NCBI GenBank assembly: GCA_021820675.1
Contig: JAKADI010000060.1
Span: 1-7,863, forward strand
Origin: Bacillota bacterium
GTDB taxonomy: Bacteria; Bacillota; Sulfobacillia; Sulfobacillales; Sulfobacillaceae
Reading direction: 5' to 3'
Length of the DNA: 7,863 nucleotides
The position numbers were made by a program, and so were the translations under genes. Below the pieces are notes generated by a model that was given only the letters and a program-made list of their open reading frames with translations, was not told where the DNA came from and made no database searches. Below are positions 1-5,901 of the stretch, piece by piece (position 1 is the stretch's first letter; every line of letters begins with the position of its first letter).

Positions 1-1073
1 CGATGGTTGGCGCGGTCATCGTCGGGAGGAACGGTCAGATTGTGGGGGAAGGCTATCATAAACGCGCAGGCGGACCACATGCCGAAGTCGTGGCATTAAA
101 TAAAGCAGGTTCTCAGGCGCAAGACGGAACTTTGTATGTCACGCTCGAACCCTGTAATCATACCGGCCACACACCGCCTTGCACTGACGCCATCCTTAAG
201 TCCGGCATCCGCCACGTCGTAATCGCCATGACGGATCCGAACCCCCATGTGAAAGGGGGTGGCCTGGCCCGCCTTCACGCCGCAGGTATTCGTGTGGACG
301 TGGGGGATGGCGAAGACAAGGCCCGGCAGTTAAATCGGGCTTTCATTACCTGGAGTGAGCAAGCCAGACCTTTTGTGACCCTGAAATCCGCCATGAGTCT
401 CGATGGAAAAATCGCAACCAAAACCGGAGACTCTCGTTACATTACCCATAGCGCGGCCTTGGCTAAGACACATGAATTGCGTCGCTTGCATGATGCGATT
501 TTAGTGGGCGTGGGCACCGTTATAACTGATAACCCGGCTCTTACTTACCGCGGGCCTAAACCTGGCCACGACCCGATTCGCGTGGTGTTAGACACGAAAG
601 GGCGCACTCCTCCGTCAGCGCATATTTTTCATCGAGGCTCCCCAACGCCCACCCTGATCTTCACCACTGCACACGCTTCGCTAGACTGGCAACGGGAGAT
701 TTTTTCCGCCGGCGGAGAAGTCATTGAAGTATCAGCCAGCCCATCCGGACTCGTCAGCGTAGGTGATGTGCTCAAGGAACTGGCCTCCCGTCACGTGCTG
801 TCCGTGCTCGTTGAAGGCGGGCCACAAGTTCATGCGAGTTTTATTGCTCAGCGAGTTGCGGATGAATGGTATAGTTTCATCTCCCCGCTGATTATCGGGG
901 GACATGCGCCGACGGCCGTGATGGGCGAAGGGATCGCCCGTTTGGCTGATGCATATTCACTGAATTCCTTGGAAGTGCGCAAACTGGGAGAAGACGTGAT
1001 GATTCATGGATTATTCCCTCCCAGCACGACATTACGCCATCATTCGTCAACAAAGGAGGGAGCACATGTTTAG
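1..1073 (+). CDS. ribD: RibD, bifunctional riboflavin-specific deaminase/reductase (5' end missing)
   Basis: RibD carries out two steps of riboflavin synthesis in the cytoplasm: deamination of the pyrimidine made by GTP cyclohydrolase II, then NADPH-dependent reduction of its ribosyl side chain. The N-terminal deaminase domain (visible residues 1 to about 115) shows the zinc site: HAE at 26-28 and PCNHTGHTPPC at 50-60, with cysteines 51 and 60. The reductase domain follows from about residue 123, with SLDGKIA at 132-138, a GVGTV...DNP segment at 169-178 and LVEGGPQVHASF at 269-280. The visible Met at position 3 is not the true start: family members have the segment NPMVGAVIV internally, so roughly 20-25 residues lie left of the window, and bases 1-2 would complete a preceding codon (CCG, Pro, would fit). 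It is the first visible gene of the rib operon and overlaps ribE by 8 bases. Confidence 0.96.
   Translation, partial: MVGAVIVGRNGQIVGEGYHKRAGGPHAEVVALNKAGSQAQDGTLYVTLEPCNHTGHTPPCTDAILKSGIRHVVIAMTDPNPHVKGGGLARLHAAGIRVDVGDGEDKARQLNRAFITWSEQARPFVTLKSAMSLDGKIATKTGDSRYITHSAALAKTHELRRLHDAILVGVGTVITDNPALTYRGPKPGHDPIRVVLDTKGRTPPSAHIFHRGSPTPTLIFTTAHASLDWQREIFSAGGEVIEVSASPSGLVSVGDVLKELASRHVLSVLVEGGPQVHASFIAQRVADEWYSFISPLIIGGHAPTAVMGEGIARLADAYSLNSLEVRKLGEDVMIHGLFPPSTTLRHHSSTKEGAHV
1052..1060 (+). promoter_or_regulatory. Strong ribosome binding site of ribE
   Basis: AAAGGAGGG lies 5 bases upstream of ATG 1066, inside the last codons of ribD. It fixes the ribE start at 1066 rather than the in-frame ATG at 1006, because from 1066 the protein begins MFSGLVE, the classic riboflavin synthase N-terminus. 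Confidence 0.9.
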
Positions 1074-1695
1074 CGGGTTAGTCGAACACCTCGGACGACT
1101 CATCAATTGTGAAACCGCCGCCGACAGTCATTCGCGGATTTTAACGATTGCCTATGATCAGGCGGGCTCCCTGGCCAATGGCGACTCTATCGCGGTCAAT
1201 GGCGTGTGCTTGACCGTTACCAACCACGAAGCGGCCTGGTTTCAAGCCGAATGTTCGCCCACGACCTTACGAATCACGACATTAGGCACTCTCAAACCCA
1301 ACGCGCTTGTGAATCTGGAGCGCCCCGTTACCCCGCAAACACGGCTAGGCGGGCACTGGGTGCAAGGCCACATTGATATTCAGGGACAGGTCGAACGGAT
1401 TGAGGCAGAGGGAGAAGCCAAACATGTCTTTTTTAGCTATCCCTCCGAATATCGATCGCTCCTCGTACCGTTTGGATCCATTACGGTCGACGGTGTGAGC
1501 TTAACCGTGGTCTCGGTCGATACCCAAAGATTTCAAGTGACGCTGATTCCTTATACGCAATCACACACCACACTAGGAACTGTGCATCTGACACAAGCCG
1601 TGAATCTGGAACTCGATGTGTTAGGAAAATATGTCCGGCAATTATGCGCCCCCTATTTAGAGAAAGAACAGAAGGTGCCACATTATGGAGAATGA
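1066..1695 (+). CDS. ribE: Riboflavin synthase (alpha chain)
   Basis: This enzyme makes riboflavin by dismutation of two molecules of 6,7-dimethyl-8-ribityllumazine, the product of RibH. The 209-residue length matches the trimeric riboflavin synthase family. Its two lumazine-binding repeats are visible: repeat one starts MFSGLVE and holds GDSIAVNGVCLTV at 39-51. Repeat two starts near LGGHWVQGHID (94-104), holds GSITVDGVSLTV at 137-148 and ends near NLELDVLGKYV (180-190). The start at 1066 is chosen from the SD 5 bases upstream and from the conserved N-terminus. The first 8 bases overlap the end of ribD (ATGTTTAG) and the last 11 overlap ribBA, so translation along the operon is probably coupled. 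In Bacillus the same gene is called ribE; in E. coli it is ribC. Confidence 0.96.
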   Translation: MFSGLVEHLGRLINCETAADSHSRILTIAYDQAGSLANGDSIAVNGVCLTVTNHEAAWFQAECSPTTLRITTLGTLKPNALVNLERPVTPQTRLGGHWVQGHIDIQGQVERIEAEGEAKHVFFSYPSEYRSLLVPFGSITVDGVSLTVVSVDTQRFQVTLIPYTQSHTTLGTVHLTQAVNLELDVLGKYVRQLCAPYLEKEQKVPHYGE

Positions 1696-2902
1696 ACAAA
1701 CGCTCCTTTCATTCCATACGATTGATGAAGCCCTGGAAGCTCTCAAGCAGGGCGAAATGATTGTTGTCGTGGACGACGAAAACCGCGAAAACGAAGGCGA
1801 TTTGGTCATGGCGGCCGAATTTGTCACGCCCGAAGCTATCAATTTTATGGCCCAATGGGGCCGCGGCCTGATTTGTGTGCCCATGACCGCCGAGCGGTTA
1901 CGCCAGTTGGCTATTCCCTCCATGGTCGACGCGCCGGACGAGTCCATGAGCACGGCTTTTACCGTATCGGTCGATGCCCGTTACACAACCACAACCGGCA
2001 TCTCCGCCCACGATCGGGCCGCAACCATCAAGGCCTTGGTTGATCCGTCCAGCCGACCCGAAGATTTTATCCGTCCCGGCCACATTTTTCCCTTGCGTGC
2101 CAAGGACGAAGGGGTTTTACGGCGACCGGGGCATACCGAGGCCAGTGTGGACTTAATGCGTCTAGCCAACCTGCAGCCTGTTGCCGTCATCTGTGAAATT
2201 ATGGATACGAATGGCACGATGGCGCGCCTCCCTCAGCTCCAGGCGTTCCGAGAGAAATTTGGCTTAAAACTGATCACCATTGCCGATTTGATCCGCTACC
2301 GCCGCCAGCGAGAAACCCTATTCATCCGTGAAGGCCAAGCACAACTGCCCACCCGCTATGGAACGTTTAGCGCGGTCGCCTATACCGAAAAAGAAACCCA
2401 TGACACGCATTTAGTCTTAATGATGGGCGATGTCGCCAATGGGCAACCTGTCCTCGTGCGCGTCCATTCTGAGTGCCTGACGGGAGATGTATTCGGATCA
2501 CGGCGCTGTGACTGCGGGGAACAATTGGATATGGCTTTGAAGACAATTGCCCAGACAGGCCGTGGCGTTCTTCTTTATATGCGTCAGGAGGGGCGCGGCA
2601 TTGGACTGGCGAACAAGATCAAGGCCTATGCCTTACAAGAGGCAGGATATGACACCGTGTCGGCAAACCAGGCCTTGGGCTTTCCGCCCGACTCGCGGGA
2701 TTATGGTGTCGGTGCCCAAATACTTGCGGATTTGGGCATAAAAGAAATTCGCTTATTAACCAATAATCCGAAAAAATATTATGCTTTAGAAGGGTATGGC
2801 ATCAAAATCGTTGAACGCGTTCCCGTACAAAGCGTACCTCACGAGGACAATGCCTTCTATTTAGAAACCAAAAAGGTCAAGATGGGACACTGGATAGATT
2901 GA
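1685..2902 (+). CDS. ribBA: RibBA, fused DHBP synthase / GTP cyclohydrolase II
   Basis: This 405-residue fusion starts both branches of riboflavin synthesis. The N-terminal half (about 1-205) makes 3,4-dihydroxy-2-butanone 4-phosphate from ribulose 5-phosphate. The C-terminal half (about 206-405) opens GTP to the first pyrimidine intermediate. DHBP synthase motifs are intact: DDENRENEGDL at 30-40 (acidic metal-binding loop), RPGHIFPLRA at 130-139 and RRPGHTEA at 146-153. In the cyclohydrolase half the zinc ligands form C264-x10-C275-x-C277. RQEGRGIGL is at 300-308, an Asp-x-Arg pair (D336, R338) corresponds to the catalytic residues of E. coli RibA, and LLTNNP is at 357-362. Both halves look active. 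ATG 1685 lies 7 bases after AGAAGGTG (1670-1677) and overlaps the end of ribE by 11 bases. Confidence 0.97.
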   Translation: MENEQTLLSFHTIDEALEALKQGEMIVVVDDENRENEGDLVMAAEFVTPEAINFMAQWGRGLICVPMTAERLRQLAIPSMVDAPDESMSTAFTVSVDARYTTTTGISAHDRAATIKALVDPSSRPEDFIRPGHIFPLRAKDEGVLRRPGHTEASVDLMRLANLQPVAVICEIMDTNGTMARLPQLQAFREKFGLKLITIADLIRYRRQRETLFIREGQAQLPTRYGTFSAVAYTEKETHDTHLVLMMGDVANGQPVLVRVHSECLTGDVFGSRRCDCGEQLDMALKTIAQTGRGVLLYMRQEGRGIGLANKIKAYALQEAGYDTVSANQALGFPPDSRDYGVGAQILADLGIKEIRLLTNNPKKYYALEGYGIKIVERVPVQSVPHEDNAFYLETKKVKMGHWID

Positions 2903-2910
2903 ATTAGGGC

Positions 2911-2941
2911 GGAGGATTCCCACCTTGTACAAGGGTTCTCC
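2911..2941 (+). repeat. Palindromic spacer element between ribBA and ribH
   Basis: The 67-base gap between ribBA and ribH contains the perfect 12-base palindrome CCTTGTACAAGG (2923-2934), flanked by GGAG (2911-2914) and CTCC (2938-2941), which can also pair. In RNA this could fold as a two-part stem with an asymmetric internal loop. No U-run follows, so it is not a classic terminator. It might be an mRNA-processing or stability element, or a protein-binding site, or chance. Confidence 0.45.
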
Positions 2942-2969
2942 GTGAAGAAAAGAGAGGTTTTGACATATT

Positions 2970-3443
2970 GTGGCTGAATACCAAGGTTTTCTGACGACAC
3001 ATTCTGGACAACGCTGGGCTATTGTTGTCAGCCGGTTTAACCAACGAGTCACTGATCGACTTCTTGAGGGCGCCGTGGACACACTGATCCGCCACGGCGC
3101 TGCTGCCGACGCCATTGATGTCTTTTGGACTCCAGGAGCCTTTGAAGTCCCCAACATGGTCCACTTCTTGGGAGAGGGTAATAAGAAATATGCCGCCATT
3201 ATCACCTTGGGAGCCATCGTGCGCGGAGATACGCCTCATTTTGATTTTATTGCCTCCAGTACGACCGCTTCCCTGGCCGATTTAAATCGGCACAGCACTA
3301 TTCCGGTCATATTCGGCATTTTAACCTGTGATACCATGGCGCAAGCCGAAGACCGGGCAGATGGCAAAGCTGGCAACAAAGGGGGCGAAGCGGCCCTGGC
3401 CGCCATTGAAATGGCCGATTTATATTACCGGCTCAAAGAATAA
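2970..3443 (+). CDS. ribH: 6,7-dimethyl-8-ribityllumazine synthase
   Basis: RibH condenses the two products of the riboflavin branches (the ribitylaminouracil and the butanone phosphate) to lumazine, the substrate of RibE. The 157-residue length is normal. Motifs: SRFN at 21-24, PGAFEVP at 55-61, GAIVRGDTPHFDF at 81-93 with the catalytic histidine of the GDTxH motif at 90, and a long conserved C-terminal block from GILTCDTMAQAEDR (116-129) through KAGNKGGEAAL (133-143). The start is GTG at 2970, the only standard in-frame start after a TGA at 2961. AGAGAGGT (2951-2958) lies about 11 bases upstream, a rather long spacing, so initiation may be weaker than for its neighbours. It is the last gene of the operon and stops 7 bases from the stop codon of the convergent birA. 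Confidence 0.96.
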   Translation: MAEYQGFLTTHSGQRWAIVVSRFNQRVTDRLLEGAVDTLIRHGAAADAIDVFWTPGAFEVPNMVHFLGEGNKKYAAIITLGAIVRGDTPHFDFIASSTTASLADLNRHSTIPVIFGILTCDTMAQAEDRADGKAGNKGGEAALAAIEMADLYYRLKE

Positions 3444-3450
3444 CCGCATT

Positions 3451-4227
3451 TTACGGGGTATAGGAACCATTGGCCGCACGCACACTGAGCTCTCCACTGG
3501 ATATCGGAATGAGCCGGGAGGCATGGCGAATAAGCAACCTGCCCTGTTCGTCTATATCTTCCGCCACTCCGGTGACAGTGCCGGACAGACCCTGGGCCAC
3601 GACCTCGTGCCCCAGGGTCACACTATAGCGCCGCCATGCCGAAAGGATCGATTCATGGCCATCCACCAGCCATCTTTCGTATCGAGCTTCCAAATAATGG
3701 GATAGTTTTTGCCATAACGCTTCCAGCGTTAACGAATCGGCACCAGCCTGAGCCAGAGTAATAGCATGCGAAAATTCCTCCGGTGCCTGTCCATTAACGT
3801 TAATGCCGAGACCAAAAATCGCCCAGGGAATGGCTAGACGACCCGCTTCGACCAAAATCCCCGCATATTTTTTCCCGTGAATGATGCCGTCATTCGGCCA
3901 CTTAAGACCTGCGTCCATTTTTGTCAAGTCCCTTACCGCATCGGTTAAGGCCACGCCAGCCAAGAGGCTTAAAATCCCCCCCTGAGGAAGGCTAGGCGGA
4001 TACAACACAACTGACACATAAAGTCCCTGCCCTTTCAAGGACGTCCATACCCGTCCTAATCGTCCGCGCCCTGCTGTTTGTTCGAGCGCGATAACCGTGG
4101 CGCCGAGGGGAACATTTTCTTGACTCAGACGTTCCCGCAACACCTGGTTCGTCGAGCCCACGCGGGGAAATACGGTGAGGTCTTGTCCAAGCCATCCAGG
4201 CTCGTCCCGCATAAATTGCTGTCGCAT
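3451..4227 (-). CDS. birA: Biotin-[acetyl-CoA-carboxylase] ligase, monofunctional type
   Basis: This enzyme activates biotin with ATP and attaches it to the biotin carrier protein of acetyl-CoA carboxylase or related carboxylases. Motifs in the 258-residue protein: GSTN at 24-27, the biotinyl-AMP loop QTAGRGRLGRVW at 50-61, KWPND at 109-113, GKKYAGILVE at 118-127 and GLGINVN at 139-145. A C-terminal SH3-like segment (about 212-250, ending SSGELSVR) follows. There is no N-terminal winged-helix domain, so unlike the long E. coli or B. subtilis BirA it should not repress transcription directly. It is the last gene of the minus-strand operon, 13 bases after folK, and is placed with vitamin and cofactor genes. 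The start at 4227 is preferred over Met6 because of a well-placed SD. Confidence 0.95.
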   Translation of the reverse strand: MRQQFMRDEPGWLGQDLTVFPRVGSTNQVLRERLSQENVPLGATVIALEQTAGRGRLGRVWTSLKGQGLYVSVVLYPPSLPQGGILSLLAGVALTDAVRDLTKMDAGLKWPNDGIIHGKKYAGILVEAGRLAIPWAIFGLGINVNGQAPEEFSHAITLAQAGADSLTLEALWQKLSHYLEARYERWLVDGHESILSAWRRYSVTLGHEVVAQGLSGTVTGVAEDIDEQGRLLIRHASRLIPISSGELSVRAANGSYTP

Positions 4228-4233
4228 CTGTTG

Positions 4234-4238
4234 TCCTT
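4234..4238 (-). promoter_or_regulatory. Ribosome binding site of birA
   Basis: AAGGA (within AGAAAGGA on the minus strand) ends 6 bases before ATG 4227. It sits in the 13-base gap after folK and supports the longer of the two possible Met starts. Confidence 0.75.
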
Positions 4239-4240
4239 TC

Positions 4241-4726
4241 TTACGCTGGCCAATCGTGGAGCCGCGTTACACGTTGCGACGCCACCTGGCGCAGCAACGA
4301 TTCCACGAATCCCCGGCCCGGAATATAAATTATCGGTGCAATTTCCCGTAACGGTTCCAACACAAACCGGCGCAAGTGCATACGCGGATGGGGAAGGATC
4401 AAATCGGGCGTCTTGATAATCCGATCGTCATACAATAACAGGTCAACATCCAGGGGCCTAGGCCCCCAGGGCACGGTCCTGAGGCGCCCGCACGCCTGTT
4501 CTGCGGCCAAACCCAGGTGTAAGAGATCTTCTCCGGATTGCATCGTTTCTAAACTAAACACCGCATTAAGATAATCCGGTTGAGCGGGGCCGCCTTGAGG
4601 TGCCGTGAGGTAAATTCCGGAGCAACGCCTAATCATCCCCACCTCTTGAAATTGCTTCACGACCATAGCAAAACAAGCTAATGGATCCCCTAAATTTCCA
4701 CCCAAGGCTACATAAACATCATGCAT
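4241..4726 (-). CDS. folK: 2-amino-4-hydroxy-6-hydroxymethyldihydropteridine pyrophosphokinase (HPPK)
   Basis: FolK transfers pyrophosphate from ATP to 6-hydroxymethyl-7,8-dihydropterin, the product of FolB, giving the substrate of FolP. The 161-residue protein shows ALGGNLGDP at 7-15, PQGGPAQPDYLNAV at 43-56 and the signature WGPRPLDVDLLLY at 87-99. Asp93 and Asp95 are the magnesium ligands, and LPHPRMHLRRFVLEPL at 111-126 closes the family core. I start at 4726 and not at the in-frame ATG 4750. A GGAGA lies 9 bases before 4726, the protein then begins directly with the first beta strand (MHDVYVALGGN), and there is no SD before 4750. The start overlaps the end of folB by 8 bases. Confidence 0.95.
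   Translation of the reverse strand: MHDVYVALGGNLGDPLACFAMVVKQFQEVGMIRRCSGIYLTAPQGGPAQPDYLNAVFSLETMQSGEDLLHLGLAAEQACGRLRTVPWGPRPLDVDLLLYDDRIIKTPDLILPHPRMHLRRFVLEPLREIAPIIYIPGRGFVESLLRQVASQRVTRLHDWPA
4453..4466 (-). repeat. 14-base perfect palindrome inside folK
   Basis: GGGGCCTAGGCCCC reads the same on both strands and encodes the conserved GPRPL of the HPPK signature (codons GGG CCT AGG CCC C..). The protein motif explains most of the bases, though the AGG arginine codon completes the symmetry. It could form a stable local hairpin in the mRNA. Confidence 0.6.
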
Positions 4727-5078
4727 CTCGCCAAATCTCCACTTCCACATAACGAAGGGTATGAGATAGCGGCGGGGCCATTTTCTTTACGCGAACGCCA
4801 ACCTTGACGACCCGGGGAAAAATTAATATCGCATCAGCAAGACGTTGCGCCAGGGTCTCAATCAAATTCATCGGTTCCCCCTGCATCACTTGAGTAATAG
4901 TGGTGACCACGTCGGCATAATTGACAGTGTATTGCAAATCGTCGTTTTGGGCCGCTTGATACGTGTTGACCGCGATTTCCACATCGACCCGAAACTCCTG
5001 GGGTATGACCCGCTCATGCGGCAGAACACCGTGACAAGTTTGATACCGTAAATCATGAAGCCGAATCCAATCATGCAT
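4719..5078 (-). CDS. folB: Dihydroneopterin aldolase
   Basis: FolB cleaves 7,8-dihydroneopterin to 6-hydroxymethyl-7,8-dihydropterin and glycolaldehyde. From ATG 5078 the protein is 119 residues, the usual size. It shows HGVLPHERVIPQEFRVDVEI at 16-35 (active-site Glu22), a conserved Tyr54 in TVNYAD, NLIETLAQRLAD at 71-82 with Glu74, and VRVKKMAPPL at 95-104 carrying the candidate catalytic lysine (98 or 99). The frame is open upstream to 5198, but those 40 residues overlap folP and resemble no FolB N-terminus, so they are rejected. The SD is poor (only GTGG-like sequence near the start). The start is embedded in the stop region of folP (8-base overlap ATGCATGA), so translation probably depends on ribosomes finishing folP. 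Confidence 0.94.
   Translation of the reverse strand: MHDWIRLHDLRYQTCHGVLPHERVIPQEFRVDVEIAVNTYQAAQNDDLQYTVNYADVVTTITQVMQGEPMNLIETLAQRLADAILIFPRVVKVGVRVKKMAPPLSHTLRYVEVEIWRDA
4736..4740 (-). promoter_or_regulatory. Ribosome binding site of folK
   Basis: GGAGA lies 9 bases upstream of ATG 4726, within the last codons of folB. It is the main reason for preferring 4726 as the folK start. Confidence 0.6.
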
Positions 5079-5901
5079 GGCGATACCACATATCCGCCAC
5101 CTGTAGGGCATCATGCGCCGCGGCCACATTATGAACCCGAACGATATCGACCTGGTGAAATACGGCCAAAGCTGACACGGCCGCCGTGGCCACGTCACGT
5201 CCCTGGGGCGGACGTCCGGTCACCGCCCCCAAAAAGCGCTTGCGACTGGGACCCAAAAGCAGTCCGGAGCCATATCCCGCGAAAGTGTCTAAATGCCTCA
5301 AAACCGTCCAGTTATCTTCAACTTCGTAACCAAACCCTAACCCCGGGTCAACAATAATCTGATCCGGATGGATCCCCCACTGCCGGGCCCGGCCGATTTG
5401 ATCACGAAAAAACTGTTCCATGACCTGAATCTGTAGCTCACCCTTGGCCCAGGGCTCCGTGCGGTTAAACATCATGATCAACCCCGCGCGCCTCTCAGCC
5501 ACCACCTTGATCATCTCCGGATCTCCGCTTAAGCCCCAGATATCGTTGACGATGTCGATGCCCGCTTTTAGCGCTCGGTAAGCCACCCAAGCCTTCTGGG
5601 TATCCACCGACAGCCAAAGATCTGGCCAAGCTGAGCGAATAGCCAATATTGGCTCTTGCAAACGTGCCCATTCCATTTCAGGCGCCACTGGTTGATAACC
5701 GGGCCGGGTGGATTCCGCTCCGACGTCAATCATGTCTGCACCGTCCTCCACAAGTTGTTGGACGTGCTCTAAGATCCGGTCTGACTTGACATATTTACCG
5801 CCATCCGAGAATGAATCCGGGGTCACGTTAAGGATTCCCATAATTTTGGTGCCATCCCCCAGTGAGAGTTCCCGGTTGTGGCATCGAAAGATCCGGTTCA
5901 C
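5071..5901 (-). CDS. folP: Dihydropteroate synthase
   Basis: FolP joins 6-hydroxymethyldihydropterin pyrophosphate with p-aminobenzoate to make dihydropteroate, and is the sulfonamide target. The 276-residue TIM-barrel protein has all main motifs in order: GILNVTPDSFSDGG at 22-35, DVGAESTRPG at 59-68, SVDT at 98-101, IVNDIWG at 117-123, VDPGLGFG at 184-191, LLLGPSRKRFLG at 214-225 and RVHNV at 255-259. One small oddity is residues 143-147, which read MMFNR where relatives usually have an M-H-N or M-H-M segment (Phe for His at 145). The start is GTG at 5901, 7 bases after AAGGAG, and overlaps the amidohydrolase stop as GTGA. It is followed by folB with an 8-base overlap. Confidence 0.96.
   Translation of the reverse strand: MNRIFRCHNRELSLGDGTKIMGILNVTPDSFSDGGKYVKSDRILEHVQQLVEDGADMIDVGAESTRPGYQPVAPEMEWARLQEPILAIRSAWPDLWLSVDTQKAWVAYRALKAGIDIVNDIWGLSGDPEMIKVVAERRAGLIMMFNRTEPWAKGELQIQVMEQFFRDQIGRARQWGIHPDQIIVDPGLGFGYEVEDNWTVLRHLDTFAGYGSGLLLGPSRKRFLGAVTGRPPQGRDVATAAVSALAVFHQVDIVRVHNVAAAHDALQVADMWYRHA

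Noticed and set aside
1..60. FMN riboswitch for the rib operon
   Set aside because: It would lie before the ribD start, which is outside the window; nothing of it is visible here.
1006..1065. Longer riboflavin synthase starting at ATG 1006
   Set aside because: The extra 20 residues overlap the end of ribD and resemble no family member, while a near-perfect SD and the MFSGLVE N-terminus mark 1066.
2861..3239. Two minus-strand frames of 111-118 codons opposite ribH
   Set aside because: They lie antisense to a clearly coding gene, have no recognisable motif and are explained as frame shadows.
5079..5198. 40-residue N-terminal extension of FolB
   Set aside because: It is the shadow of the folP end in another frame; the protein from 5078 has normal family length.
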